64,000 bases of DNA, from positions 330,019 to 394,018 of the forward strand of contig CM119263.1 in NCBI GenBank assembly GCA_051294375.1. Direction: 5' to 3'. Under the pieces are notes generated by a model that saw only the letters and a list, made by a program, of their open reading frames with translations, made no database searches and was not told where the DNA came from. Both the position numbers and the translations under genes were made by a program. This document shows, piece by piece, positions 29,801 to 64,000 of this stretch. Positions within the stretch are counted from its first letter, which is position 1; each line of letters starts with the position of its first letter. The DNA comes from Paraspadella gotoi. Lineage: Eukaryota; Chaetognatha.

Positions 29801-30425
29801 AGGTCAAAGTGATGGAGTTTCGAAGGGAAACTCTATTTCTTGGAGGACTCGGCCCAAAGGAGAAGGAGGCGATTGGGTGGAATTATATAGCAAGCCGGAA
29901 ATGTTTTTCAAACAATCAGTTTGTTCAATTCGATCAGAGAATAATTGTTTTTCTCCTTTTCCCTACAAAGGTCAACCGCCTTTCCCTCGAATCTTTTTTG
30001 CTGAAGCTCGATTGAAAGAGAAAATGTTTACATTCATGGCGGAATGTGTAATACATTTCTAACGATTTCCACTTTTTGAACATGAAAGTCAAAGTTGGTC
30101 ATCGCTGGCATTTGGTCTTCCTGCTGCCATTTGCCAAACACACCCTCTCCCCCATCTCTGCCTCTCAACTGGTCCTCGTCGGCGGGTCGTAACTCCTTCC
30201 GGTCCCTCGAAAGAAATTTTCGTTTTCGACGTCGAAGACTCGAGTTTTACAAAAGCTCAGAATCTTCCTTCTTATTTCTTCGGCGACGATGAAGGTTGTT
30301 CCGTATCGCGCGATCGTCGTCACGAAAGAAAAAGCGAGTGACGGGTCTACTCTGCGTCGCGAGGATTTCTTGATGACAATTATAACAAACATCCTAAAAT
30401 CATCATCAAATTCGAACTTTAACTT
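26852..30425 (+). pseudogene. Inverted copy of the nested RX4H/Kelch gene
   Basis: Contains a piece of the N-terminal coiled-coil region (26852-27110), the Pro-rich repeats (27180-28480), the exon-1 end and donor (about 28655), a MITE copy (28764-29142), the exon-2 acceptor (29301) and the Kelch exon to about 30420. Single-base indels break the frame every few tens of bases in the repeat part. It is the left arm of the second palindrome and begins directly at the gap 26823-26847. Confidence 0.7.
28764..29142. mobile_element. MITE with GTTGCGCCGC termini, copy 1
   Basis: About 379 bp with perfect 10-base inverted ends GTTGCGCCGC. Internal landmarks are a run of ggtcggtc motifs and a catgttatg-rich part. 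It lies in the intron of the mirrored nested gene; its mirror is copy 2. Confidence 0.75.
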
Positions 30426-31214
30426 TCTACCTGGTTGCATTTCCTTTACGTTGGCCAATCCATACAAAAATAGAATGTACAGGAGAGATTGAAACTGATT
30501 AACATTGGTTTTAGTCTATTATAAAAACCTAACATTTATTAGAATACAAAATCTTCTGATCAATTTTGTATTTTTGTCTTCTTTTAATAAATCAGTTAAT
30601 CAGTAAATCTGTAACGTATTGTCAAGAGTAATAATAAAAAGTTTTTACAGAGTTAGTTAATTTAATGCTGCATATATTAATTAAAAATGCAAAAATTCCT
30701 TATCTTATTTACAATATTTTTTTATTCAAGTTGAACAATTATCTTTACACATAAAAAACCCCCTTCCCATTCCTTCTCAACCACCTCAACAGTTTTTAGG
30801 CAAATCTTCATGTTTCAGATATTGGTACAACTTTGTCCTAGTCCTAGTCCTAGACTCTCTCACAGTCTTGTTTATTCCACTCCCATATTGCTTAAAAGAA
30901 GGACACCCTTAAGTATTAGTGTTTCATTTGTAATGTAAAATAAATTAGAAAAGCTTCTATATAAGTTTTTTTTTTTACTTTTTTTATTAGAAAATTAATA
31001 AATCAAGACTTTACTACGTAATATGTATAATTGTATATTTTATTATATATTGCATTGTATAAAATTGGATATTGTATATAATTGTATATTAGAAAAGATT
31101 AGCCTAATTCGTTTTTAATTCCTATAGAGAATCTTATAAGTTATAAGTATGATGGAGGCCTAAAACCACCAAAGCCTATCCAAAGTTGGAAGCAAGATAG
31201 CTATATTTATTGAA

Positions 31215-31437
31215 TTGAAGAGACAGTAATTATTAATAAGTGTTAAGGACAGAACAGTTCAATATAAAGCAGTCCCTGAGCTTCGGATTCAGGCTGTAAC
31301 ACCATGTTACAGGCGGGTTAAGCGCCCCGTCCCTCTAACTGCCAGACGACCACCGGACCTTTGGGTTGGGAGGCGAATGACTTGCCTCCGGCACCAATGG
31401 CCTTCTGATGAACGGTTTGGTGGATTTTAGTCCACCA
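31215..31437 (+). mobile_element. SINE family 1, copy c
   Basis: Copy in the left arm of palindrome 2, just upstream of the cyclase exon 29 copy. Mirror of 38930-39150. Confidence 0.65.
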
Positions 31438-31527
31438 TTAGAATGGAATGGATAATTTTTTTATTGGTTGTACCAATTTCATATATATAATGTTTTATCT
31501 AATATTAATTCGTTCGATTCCGATTAG

Positions 31528-32653
31528 ATCCTGGATGAGCCATCGTTTTCCTCCGTTTGAGAAATCAAAACCATCGGTTGTACTTACATGGGCAGCGTCT
31601 GGTCTCATGCCGCAGACCAATGACGCCGTCGGCAAGAAGCACGTGGTCGCGTTGGCGAATTCGCCTTCGCCATCAAGAAGCAGATGGAATACATCAACAT
31701 CAACAGCTGGAACAGATTCGTGCTCAGGTTTGGCGAGTGAGATTAATAATGCGGAAAATTGGGGTCGTAATGTCTAATGAACCAGTTGTACTTATTGTGA
31801 AAAAACAACGAAATATTGATGCAATATGAACTTTAAGTTTCGCTTGTCGATCAGTTCTAACCGAAAAACTGGAAACCTACAACTGTTGTCTAAAAATAAT
31901 TATTGTTGTTATTATAAGTTGGGCGAGAAATAAAACAATGTATTTCGAAAAATTAAACATTTTGGGATTGTAGATTGATTGATTGCTGATTCTTCAAAAA
32001 AAACAAACTTTACAGAGTGGGATTGAACGTGGGACCTGTCGTTGCCGGGGTGATCGGGGCCCGAAAGCCTCACTACGACATTTGGGGCAACGCGCGGTTA
32101 ACGTCGCCTCGCGGATGGAGTCTTGCGGGCAGGAGGATAGAATTCAGGTGATTTCAAGTTGTGTTAGGATTATATTCAGTATTCACAAGATTCAATTGAA
32201 GACGATATTCAGATCAAATTTAAATTTGAAATTTAAAATATAAATGTATAAGGTATAAAGAGATATTAATTTTAGTTTCGTTTATTGTCCTTGAAAAAGA
32301 TTGAAGAAGAAACTCGGTGATTATGTTTCCTCTTTTTTTTTTTTTTTTTATTTTTTTCTTCTTTTTCTTTCTTTTTCTTTTTCTTTTTTTTCTTCTTCAG
32401 GTGAAAAAGAAGTTCATCAAATTCTTTCTCCGCTTGGATTCCGTTTCGAGCGTCGCGGGGAGATCGAAGGTAAAATTTATTATTCTTTTAATTTGCCTAA
32501 TTATTTAGTTATTACCAATTTTTTAAATATCCCAGGTAAAGGGAAAGTCTGAACCTATTCTGACCTACTTTCTCGTGGGTCGACCACCCGATTTTCGCGC
32601 CCGCTTCATTACAGGACGCTTCGAAAGAAACGACGACCCAGATTGTATTAATT
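31528..32653 (+). pseudogene. Inverted copy of adenylyl cyclase exons 29-32
   Basis: Exon copies at 31528-31727, 32016-32147, 32401-32469 and 32538 to about 32653, each with its splice sites. Frames are broken by single-base changes: one A missing in the KIKTIG segment, one C missing in the ALAEFAFA segment, extra bases around the NAVNVASRM segment. There is almost no pattern of ordinary substitution. I read this as an unpolished duplicate of 37726-38841, not as an evolved pseudogene. Confidence 0.75.
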
Positions 32654-33540
32654 ATTAGTTATAATTAAATATTTATTATGAAATAATGGATTGAAAATTC
32701 ATGCGTCGATGCGTCGCTCAAATAATTTTTTTATCTTTTGGTGTTTAGGTTTTTCGAAGAATTTAAACTTGTTACAAATGTTTTGTTGATCTTCGTAATA
32801 AAAGATTTATCAAATACTTCTTGTGTCTTTGATGTTTTTTTTATAAATACATTAGTTTAGAATATTTATTACGAAATATTAGTTGGTATATTTTTATGTC
32901 TAATTTCTTTTTTTAAACTTAGATCGCGTCCATTGGCCACAGGGCAATGTACATTGTACAATGTACAATATACCATAAACAATGTACATGATGACTTCCT
33001 TTTTTCTCTTTTATTCTTTATTTCGGGAAATTCATAAAAGCAACCATAAAACTATCCATTTATTTAATAGATAAGCTATTTTGTAAAGATTCCTTTGCGT
33101 TTAGTTATTAATTTACTTAAATAATCTCCTATCTTTCATTTACTCGAAATTATTCAGACAAATGACATCTAGGAGAAACTTTTTTTTGTATTTTACAGAG
33201 GTTTTTTTTCCAAACAAATAGATCTATCCGGTAGACGATAACAAGGGAAAAGTAGCCTATGTATGTATATATAATCTAAAAGATATCCTCTCTTCTAAAT
33301 GAGTTATTTTCATCGTCGGTTATTATGATGAGCACGTTGAAGTAATATTAGAATTTTTCGCCGTTTCTCCCCGAACAAGTTTTCGATCACAACTTGATTG
33401 GTCGTTTGTTCGTCGCTATTAGTTTCCGTCGTTTCCTCCGTTGTCGCTGGTAGTACTTCAATCTCAGCCGAATTGTTGTCGAACGACAAATGAACATTCG
33501 TTTTCCTTATAAAAGAAAAGGGCGTTGCTTATTTGTAATA

Positions 33541-35886
33541 TGACACAATGAAAAATAGCGTAACGTTACTGTTCGTGCATAAAAAATAATTCACTGTTCA
33601 ATAAATATTATATTTCTTTTTATTTTTTGAAACGTTTTATAGTTTCATATGATTGATATCAAAATATCAATGCAAAATTCCTTTTTTTGTTTTTTAGATA
33701 TAACTGATTATAGGGGTTGAAGATGATAAATTTTGTTAAAAATTACTTATTTATATTTATTCATAGAACTGTAATAAAAAAAATAAAAAAAAAATAATAG
33801 TACTAATAGTTAGTGTTATGTCTCAAATAGATTGGAAAAAAAAACCTCAATTAAAATTCGATTCGGAAGTGGTCCGCGGTAAACTAAGGCTTACCAATGG
33901 CTATATCTCCACGCCGATTGTTCTCTCAAATTAATTTTTTTTATTTAAATACACTTTGAAAGGGAAAAAAAAGGAAATTTGGAATGCAGTTGCATGAAAG
34001 AGGTAACAGATAAATCTGCACTTATTGACATGATTAACCATTGACCTCTCTATATCTTGTTGAAATGGGAGCAGTAAAGAAATTCTAAAAAAATTTCATT
34101 CATTAAGTCCAGTCAATGAACCTTTCCAATGGGCTATTACGAAAAAATATTTTCTTCTTTAATTAAATGGATGATAAATAATAGAATTTAAATTCTTTGC
34201 TATATTTTAAAAAAAAAATATTTTTAAAAACAAATTTGAACACAATGATGTTTGCTTTGTTCAAATATGTTACCAGCTATATAATTTTTGACCAACTTTA
34301 TTATGATAAACAAGCAGTGTGTCAAGCTTTTAGTTAATGTAGTTAAAGATAAATGAAAAATTGACGATTTTATTTCACAGACAAGAAGCGCAGATGTCCA
34401 TCTGTTTATATCAACTGAAAAATCATTTTGTTTTTATTCATTTTAATATTTTAAAAATATATTTAATCAGCTACAACATAAATTTAGCTTGTTTGTTTAC
34501 TTTAACTGAAAAATATAAGCAATTTTTATGGAATAAAAAAAATTTAAGTAATAAACAAAATGCTAATTCAGTCTTTCCTTTTTTCCAAATTACAAAAGAA
34601 AAAGAAACAATTTTATATGTCTTCATTGAAATTTTTAAAGCCAAAAAACTTGTTATACTTTTAACTCTGCGATTTAAACAAAAGCTGTATGTAAATATTT
34701 TATGGATTTTAATTTTAATAAAACTCTTTTTAGAAAGGTGTCCCATGATTAGGGCTTTAAATTTGATACCACATCCACCTCTTGCTACCTGTTTTCTTTC
34801 AAAAGTTATTTAAATAAAAAATATTTTTTAAAAATTACGCCAGTACAAATCTTGTTAAATTAAAATTTCGGGCATAAGCGGAGTATCTCACGTTATTTCG
34901 ATTGCGTACAAATAACTTATATTTTCAAAATAAAACTTGAGAAAATTTTTTTGTCATTTTTGAGGAAATATCACTTTTAGATGTTACCATCATATAATAA
35001 TTTATTTATTTATTTCCACCCAAAAAAGCCTAATATAAAAGTTGAAATTTTTTTCAAAATTTGTTGAAAAAAAATTTCGTCCGACCTATGCTCATGAGAA
35101 TAATGGTTTTGCATAGAAAATCAAAATATCAAAAAAATAAAAAAATCAGCCTCTAGAAAAATTCGAAAGGCTAAGAGGCTGATTTTTTTATAGAATTGCA
35201 CAAATTTTTTTCCTAACTCTTATCCATTATTCTCAAAGTTTCAAAATATTTTTTTTCCAAAAAATCATTCAATCAATTTTTTTTTATTAATTTAAAATGT
35301 TTTTTTATGATGTTGTTTTTGTTTAAAGAATTTTGAAAAAAAGTGAAAAATATAGTAATTATTATTTATAAGGTTTTTTTGAAAATACCGTTTAAAATAT
35401 TAAATTAATTTAGACACATAGCGGGAATAAGCAGAGAAAACTTCCCATTCATAAAGAAAATTTGAAAATGAATGTCATATTGTTATTTAGATTAATTGAA
35501 CTATTACAAACAAATGATTCATATAAATTGAGGGAAATGATGCGGTAAAAAATATTCATTCTTTTGGTTCTCGCCGTTAACTTATTTTAGGTTATTGTTA
35601 AAGTTTTGTTTTTAATAATATTAATTATTTTTTTGGCATTTATAAAATGCAATGCGTCTAAAATTTGTAAAGCGTTGTCGAGCCATATATTGCCTTCATC
35701 TTTTAATTACTATTTTTGATCAGCTTAGCTTTAGTTGATTGGTCAAGGTTATGGTCAGATACAGTAATGGTCAGTAGTGTATATCGCACATATTACCAAG
35801 ATAAATGATCAATTAATTTGGCTCGACAATTTAACGGACAAAATCAGCACGAGACCGTATCGCACGTTATTTTTCATTTGGTGTCA
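33541..35886. mobile_element. TIR DNA transposon, 2346 bp, TA target duplication
   Basis: Starts TGACACAATGAAAAATAGCG and its other end, reversed, reads TGACACCAAATGAAAAATA, giving imperfect terminal inverted repeats of about 22 bases. It is flanked by TA on both sides (or ATAT if counted more generously). The mirror locus near 36855 has the empty site with one aatatt. A TA duplication fits Tc1/mariner-like elements, but I see no transposase: the longest frame inside (34361-34813) is low-complexity Leu/Ile/Lys. It is therefore non-autonomous or decayed. A perfect hairpin (35143-35188) lies within it. Confidence 0.7.
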
Positions 35887-35984
35887 TATTCTTATTTTTG
35901 TAATTAATCATTTTTAATTTAATTGTTCAACTGTTTTCAAAAGGACAACCATGGTCCATCCTCACCCTGAGAGAGGATTGGCTA

Positions 35985-36278
35985 CTAAAAGCCGTTGACT
36001 CTATACTCCCTGTTCTGGCCCAGCTCCTTCGTCCACGAATCCAACCAACGCTTACGTCCGGCATATTCCCCGCTTCCGCTTCCTCCCCAGAGCCGCCTTC
36101 CGCCGCCGCTTCCGCCACCGTCATCCACATCTCGCTCTTCCTTAGATACGGCGAGGTCTTCGGTTTGACCGCGAGGCGGAGGTTGGGGCGACCCCCGGCG
36201 GCGAGGATGAACTCGGGGTGAGCGAATGAAGGGTGAGGTTGGGTTGGGAAAGTTTGAACGTTCATTCTCTTCATGGGG
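35985..36278 (-). CDS. GPCR exon 11 (terminal), left-arm copy, intact frame
   Basis: Read from the acceptor gccagaccag, this copy has a single open frame of 97 residues to a stop at 35987-35985. It starts PHEENERSNFPNP, is rich in Pro, Arg, Ser and Gly (RRRGSPQPPPRG, GGGSGGG), and ends REYRVNGF. Phase 0 matches exon 10 (SLSLE/). It is a low-complexity, Ser/Arg-rich tail plausible as a phosphorylated receptor C-terminus. It is an inverted duplicate of 36464-36751; only one of the two can be in the true transcript orientation relative to 12053-19927. Confidence 0.5.
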   Translation of the reverse strand, partial: PHEENERSNFPNPTSPFIRSPRVHPRRRGSPQPPPRGQTEDLAVSKEERDVDDGGGSGGGRRLWGGSGSGEYAGRKRWLDSWTKELGQNREYRVNGF

Positions 36279-36293
36279 CTGGTCTGGCGGGGG

Positions 36294-36454
36294 GGAAGGT
36301 AAGTTTAAGCTTAAGTGAAGCGGAATTTGTTGAAAAGGTACGGAAATTAAAAAGTTGAATCGAAAATATTGTTTAATGCTCATATGAGAGAGAGAGAGAG
36401 AGAAGACGAAGAGAGACGAAGAGAGAAGATGAGGAGAGAGAGAGAGAGACCCCC
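36294..36454. repeat. Palindrome 2 loop: second copy of the shared spacer plus AG-rich run
   Basis: Starts aggtaagtttaag and includes aaaatattgtttaatgctca, then tatgag and an interrupted AG run ending in a C run and aaccag. Homologous to 19926-20010. A C-run of 7-9 bases on one side and a G-run on the other gives the microhomology at the turn. Confidence 0.88.
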
Positions 36455-36463
36455 CCCAACCAG

Positions 36464-36751
36464 CCATGAAGAGAACGACGTTCAAACTTTCCCAACCCAA
36501 CCTCACCCTTCAATTCCTCACCCCGAGTTTCATCTCTCGCCGCCGGGGGTCGCCCACCTCCGCCTCGCGGTCAAACGAAGACCTCGCCGTATCTAAGGAA
36601 GAGCGAGATGTGGATGACGGTGGCGGAAGCGGCGGCGGAAGCGGCTTCTGGGGAGGAAGCGGAAGCGGGGAAATGGTCGGCGGAAGCGTTGGTTGGATTC
36701 GTGGACGAAGGAGCTGGGCCAGTAACAGGGAGAAGAGTCAACGGCTTTTAG
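36464..36751 (+). CDS. GPCR exon 11 (terminal), right-arm copy with indels
   Basis: This is the + strand copy of the receptor's presumed last exon. It lies after the second copy of the palindrome loop and an acceptor accccccccaaccag. Compared with the other arm it has lost or gained single bases (for example at the start and near 36540), so no single frame spans it. Placed after exon 10 the loop becomes an intron of about 170 bases with proper GT and AG ends. Stop TAG at about 36749-36751. The assignment to the GPCR is my inference from the shared loop and phase agreement. Confidence 0.5.
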
Positions 36752-36844
36752 AGCCAGTCTCTCTCAGGGTGAGGATGGACATGGTTGTCTTTTGAAACAG
36801 TTGAACAATTAAATTAAAATGATTAATTACAAAAAAGAATATTA

Positions 36845-37060
36845 CAAATAAGCAACGCCCTTTTCTTTTATAAGGAAAACGATGTTCATTTGTCGTTCGA
36901 CAACAATTCGGCTGAGATTGAAGTACTACCAGCGACAACGGAGGAAACGACGGAAACTAATAGCGACGAACAAAACGACAATCAAGTTGTGATCGAAACT
37001 TGTTCGGGGAGAACGGCGAAAAATTCTAATATTACTTCAACGTGCTCAATCATAATAACC
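36845..37060 (+). CDS. Unassigned small open frame, possible alternative terminal exon
   Basis: A frame with the sense FDNNSAEIEVLPATTEETTE and ending HHNNRR before TGA is open in the cleaner inverted copy at 33300-33500 (-). The copy here carries single-base indels (near 36965 and 37005). A TAAG acceptor precedes it. It could be an alternative last exon of the GPCR using a GTAAGC donor inside exon 11, or a chance frame. It lies between the GPCR stop and the adenylyl cyclase stop. I do not recognise it. Confidence 0.2.
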
Positions 37061-37725
37061 GACGATGAAAATAACTCATTTAGAAGAGAGGATATCTTTT
37101 AGATTATATATACATACATAGGCTACTTTTCCCTTGTTATCGTCTACCGGATAGATCTATTTGTTTGGAAAAAAAAACCTCTGTTAAAATACAAAAAAAA
37201 GTTTCTCCTAGATGTCATTTGTCTGAATAATTTCGAGTAAATGAAAGATAGGAGATTATTTAAGTAAAATTAATAACTAAACGCAAAGGAATCTTACAAA
37301 ATAGCTTATCTATTAAATAAATGGATAGTTTTATGGTTGCTTTTATGAATTTCCCGAAATAAAGAATAAAAGAGAAAAAAGGAAGTCATCATGTACATTG
37401 TTTATGGTATATTGTACATTGTACAATGTACATTGCCCTGTGGCCAATGGACGCGATCTAAGTTTAAAAAAAAGAATTAGACATAAAAATATACCAACTA
37501 ATATTTCGTAATAAATATTCTAAACTAATGTATTTATAAAAAAACATCAAGACACAAGAAGTATTTGATAAATCTTTTATTACGAAGATCAACAAAACAT
37601 TTGTAACAAGTTTAATTCTTCGAAAAACCTAAACACAAAAAGATAAAAAAATTATTTGAGCGACGCATCGACGCATGAATTTTCAATCCATTATTTCATA
37701 ATAAATATTTAATTATAACTAATAA

Positions 37726-63411
<25,686 letters not shown>

Positions 63412-63927
63412 CGTGATTGGTGATTATTATAATTATTATTTTTATGATGATGATGATGATGATGATGTTTATGATAAATGATGTTTATGATAAATGATCA
63501 TGATGATGATGATGTTGAAAATGAGGATTCCACTCCGAATTTGTACACCGGAAGTAAAAAAAAACCAGATGCTAAAATATTTTTGTTCCAAAGATTCTTT
63601 CAGCGCGACGAACGAAAAGTTCGACTCAAAGAACAAAAATCCCAAAGGTTTTTTTGTTCTGGGAAGAGCGGAGCTCGCGGCGGCTTTTCTGGGTTCACCG
63701 GACCAACGGATTAATTGGAATCGACAAAAAGAGACGGGAAACCAAAACAAACGACGACAACAACGACGACGAAGGATTCCGAGGCTAAAAATAGAATCGA
63801 GGTCTTCAGCTTTGAAGGATCTTCCCTTGTAAACCTTCTGAACAATTTTTGTTTTAAAACAAATAACATTTTCTCCATCTATTTAATTTTTGTTATTTTT
63901 TGTCGTTAACGATTTCTATTGGCAGTT

Positions 63928-64000
63928 GGTTGTACTCGCGGAGCAAATCTCGAAGTCTCTTGGGTATCGGTCGGTCTGTCCTTTGGGTATCGGTCTGTCT
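63928..64000 (+). mobile_element. Partial, diverged MITE of the same family
   Basis: Contains ctcgcggagcaa and ggtcggtctgtcc in the same order as the start of the three full copies, then runs off the window. The terminal repeat itself is degraded. Confidence 0.45.

Larger units (their letters stand above)
26852..36290 (+). repeat. Palindrome 2, left arm
   Basis: Inverted relative to 36455-44595. It is longer than the other arm because of a 2346-bp transposon (33541-35886), and lacks the 1-kb internal duplication found in the right arm. Sequence quality is poor in 27000-32700 and better in 33000-36280. Confidence 0.93.

Noticed and set aside
32940-33000. Short palindrome tgtacattgtacaatgtaca as a regulatory site
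   Set aside because: Low-complexity self-complementary sequence; no evidence of function beyond being mirrored in the other arm.
34361-34813. 150-codon open frame inside the TIR element as a transposase
   Set aside because: Composition is Leu/Ile/Lys/Phe-rich from AT-rich DNA, with no DDE/D-like spacing or helix-turn-helix that I can see.

Overview
The window is animal nuclear DNA. Its genes are split by many spliceosomal GT-AG introns, and it holds a class A GPCR and a membrane adenylyl cyclase, tRNA-derived SINEs, MITE-like elements and very dense simple repeats ((CT/AG)n, (GAC)n, minisatellites). I cannot name the species; a repeat-rich invertebrate, possibly an arthropod, fits. Three runs of N (26823-26847, 43995-44019, 49485-49508) show it is a scaffold of four contigs.

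Layout. 1-12000: no convincing gene; microsatellites, diverged SINEs and two minisatellites (10255-10905 and 11072-11520). 12053-19927 (+): ten exons of an orphan class A GPCR, whose last coding exon lies at 36464-36751 (+) and again, in better sequence, at 35985-36278 (-). About 20085-26796 is an inverted copy of 13160-19924. About 26852-36290 is an inverted copy of 36455-44595. 37726-63411 (-): an adenylyl cyclase gene that I could model as 32 coding exons with almost perfect phase agreement. It has an acidic N-terminus, six TM segments, C1a, C1b, six more TM segments, and C2 with all catalytic residues. 39952-45070 (-): a separate gene inside the large intron between cyclase exons 28 and 29, on the same strand. 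It encodes an N-terminal helical domain with an RX4H motif, a long Pro/Leu/Gln repeat array and a C-terminal Kelch-type domain.

The main structural point is that the loops of both giant palindromes carry the same sequence of about 90 bases (19926-20010 and 36294-36384). The simplest reading is that the true locus runs directly from GPCR exon 10 through this loop, a short intron, into GPCR exon 11, then the 3' end of the cyclase. On this reading about 16.4 kb (roughly 20.0-36.3 kb) is an inverted artefact or an unusual inverted duplication. The arms differ mostly by single-base indels that break reading frames. However, one arm also carries a precise 2346-bp TIR transposon absent from the other, so two alleles are probably mixed.

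Functionally, a GPCR and an adenylyl cyclase are convergent neighbours. The GPCR is odd (DKH for DRY, HAFVY for NPxxY, no D2.50, an extracellular loop 2 of about 195 residues). The cyclase is notable for two minisatellites that repeat its own exon-end plus splice donor, and for a SINE that lies flush against one of its splice acceptors.
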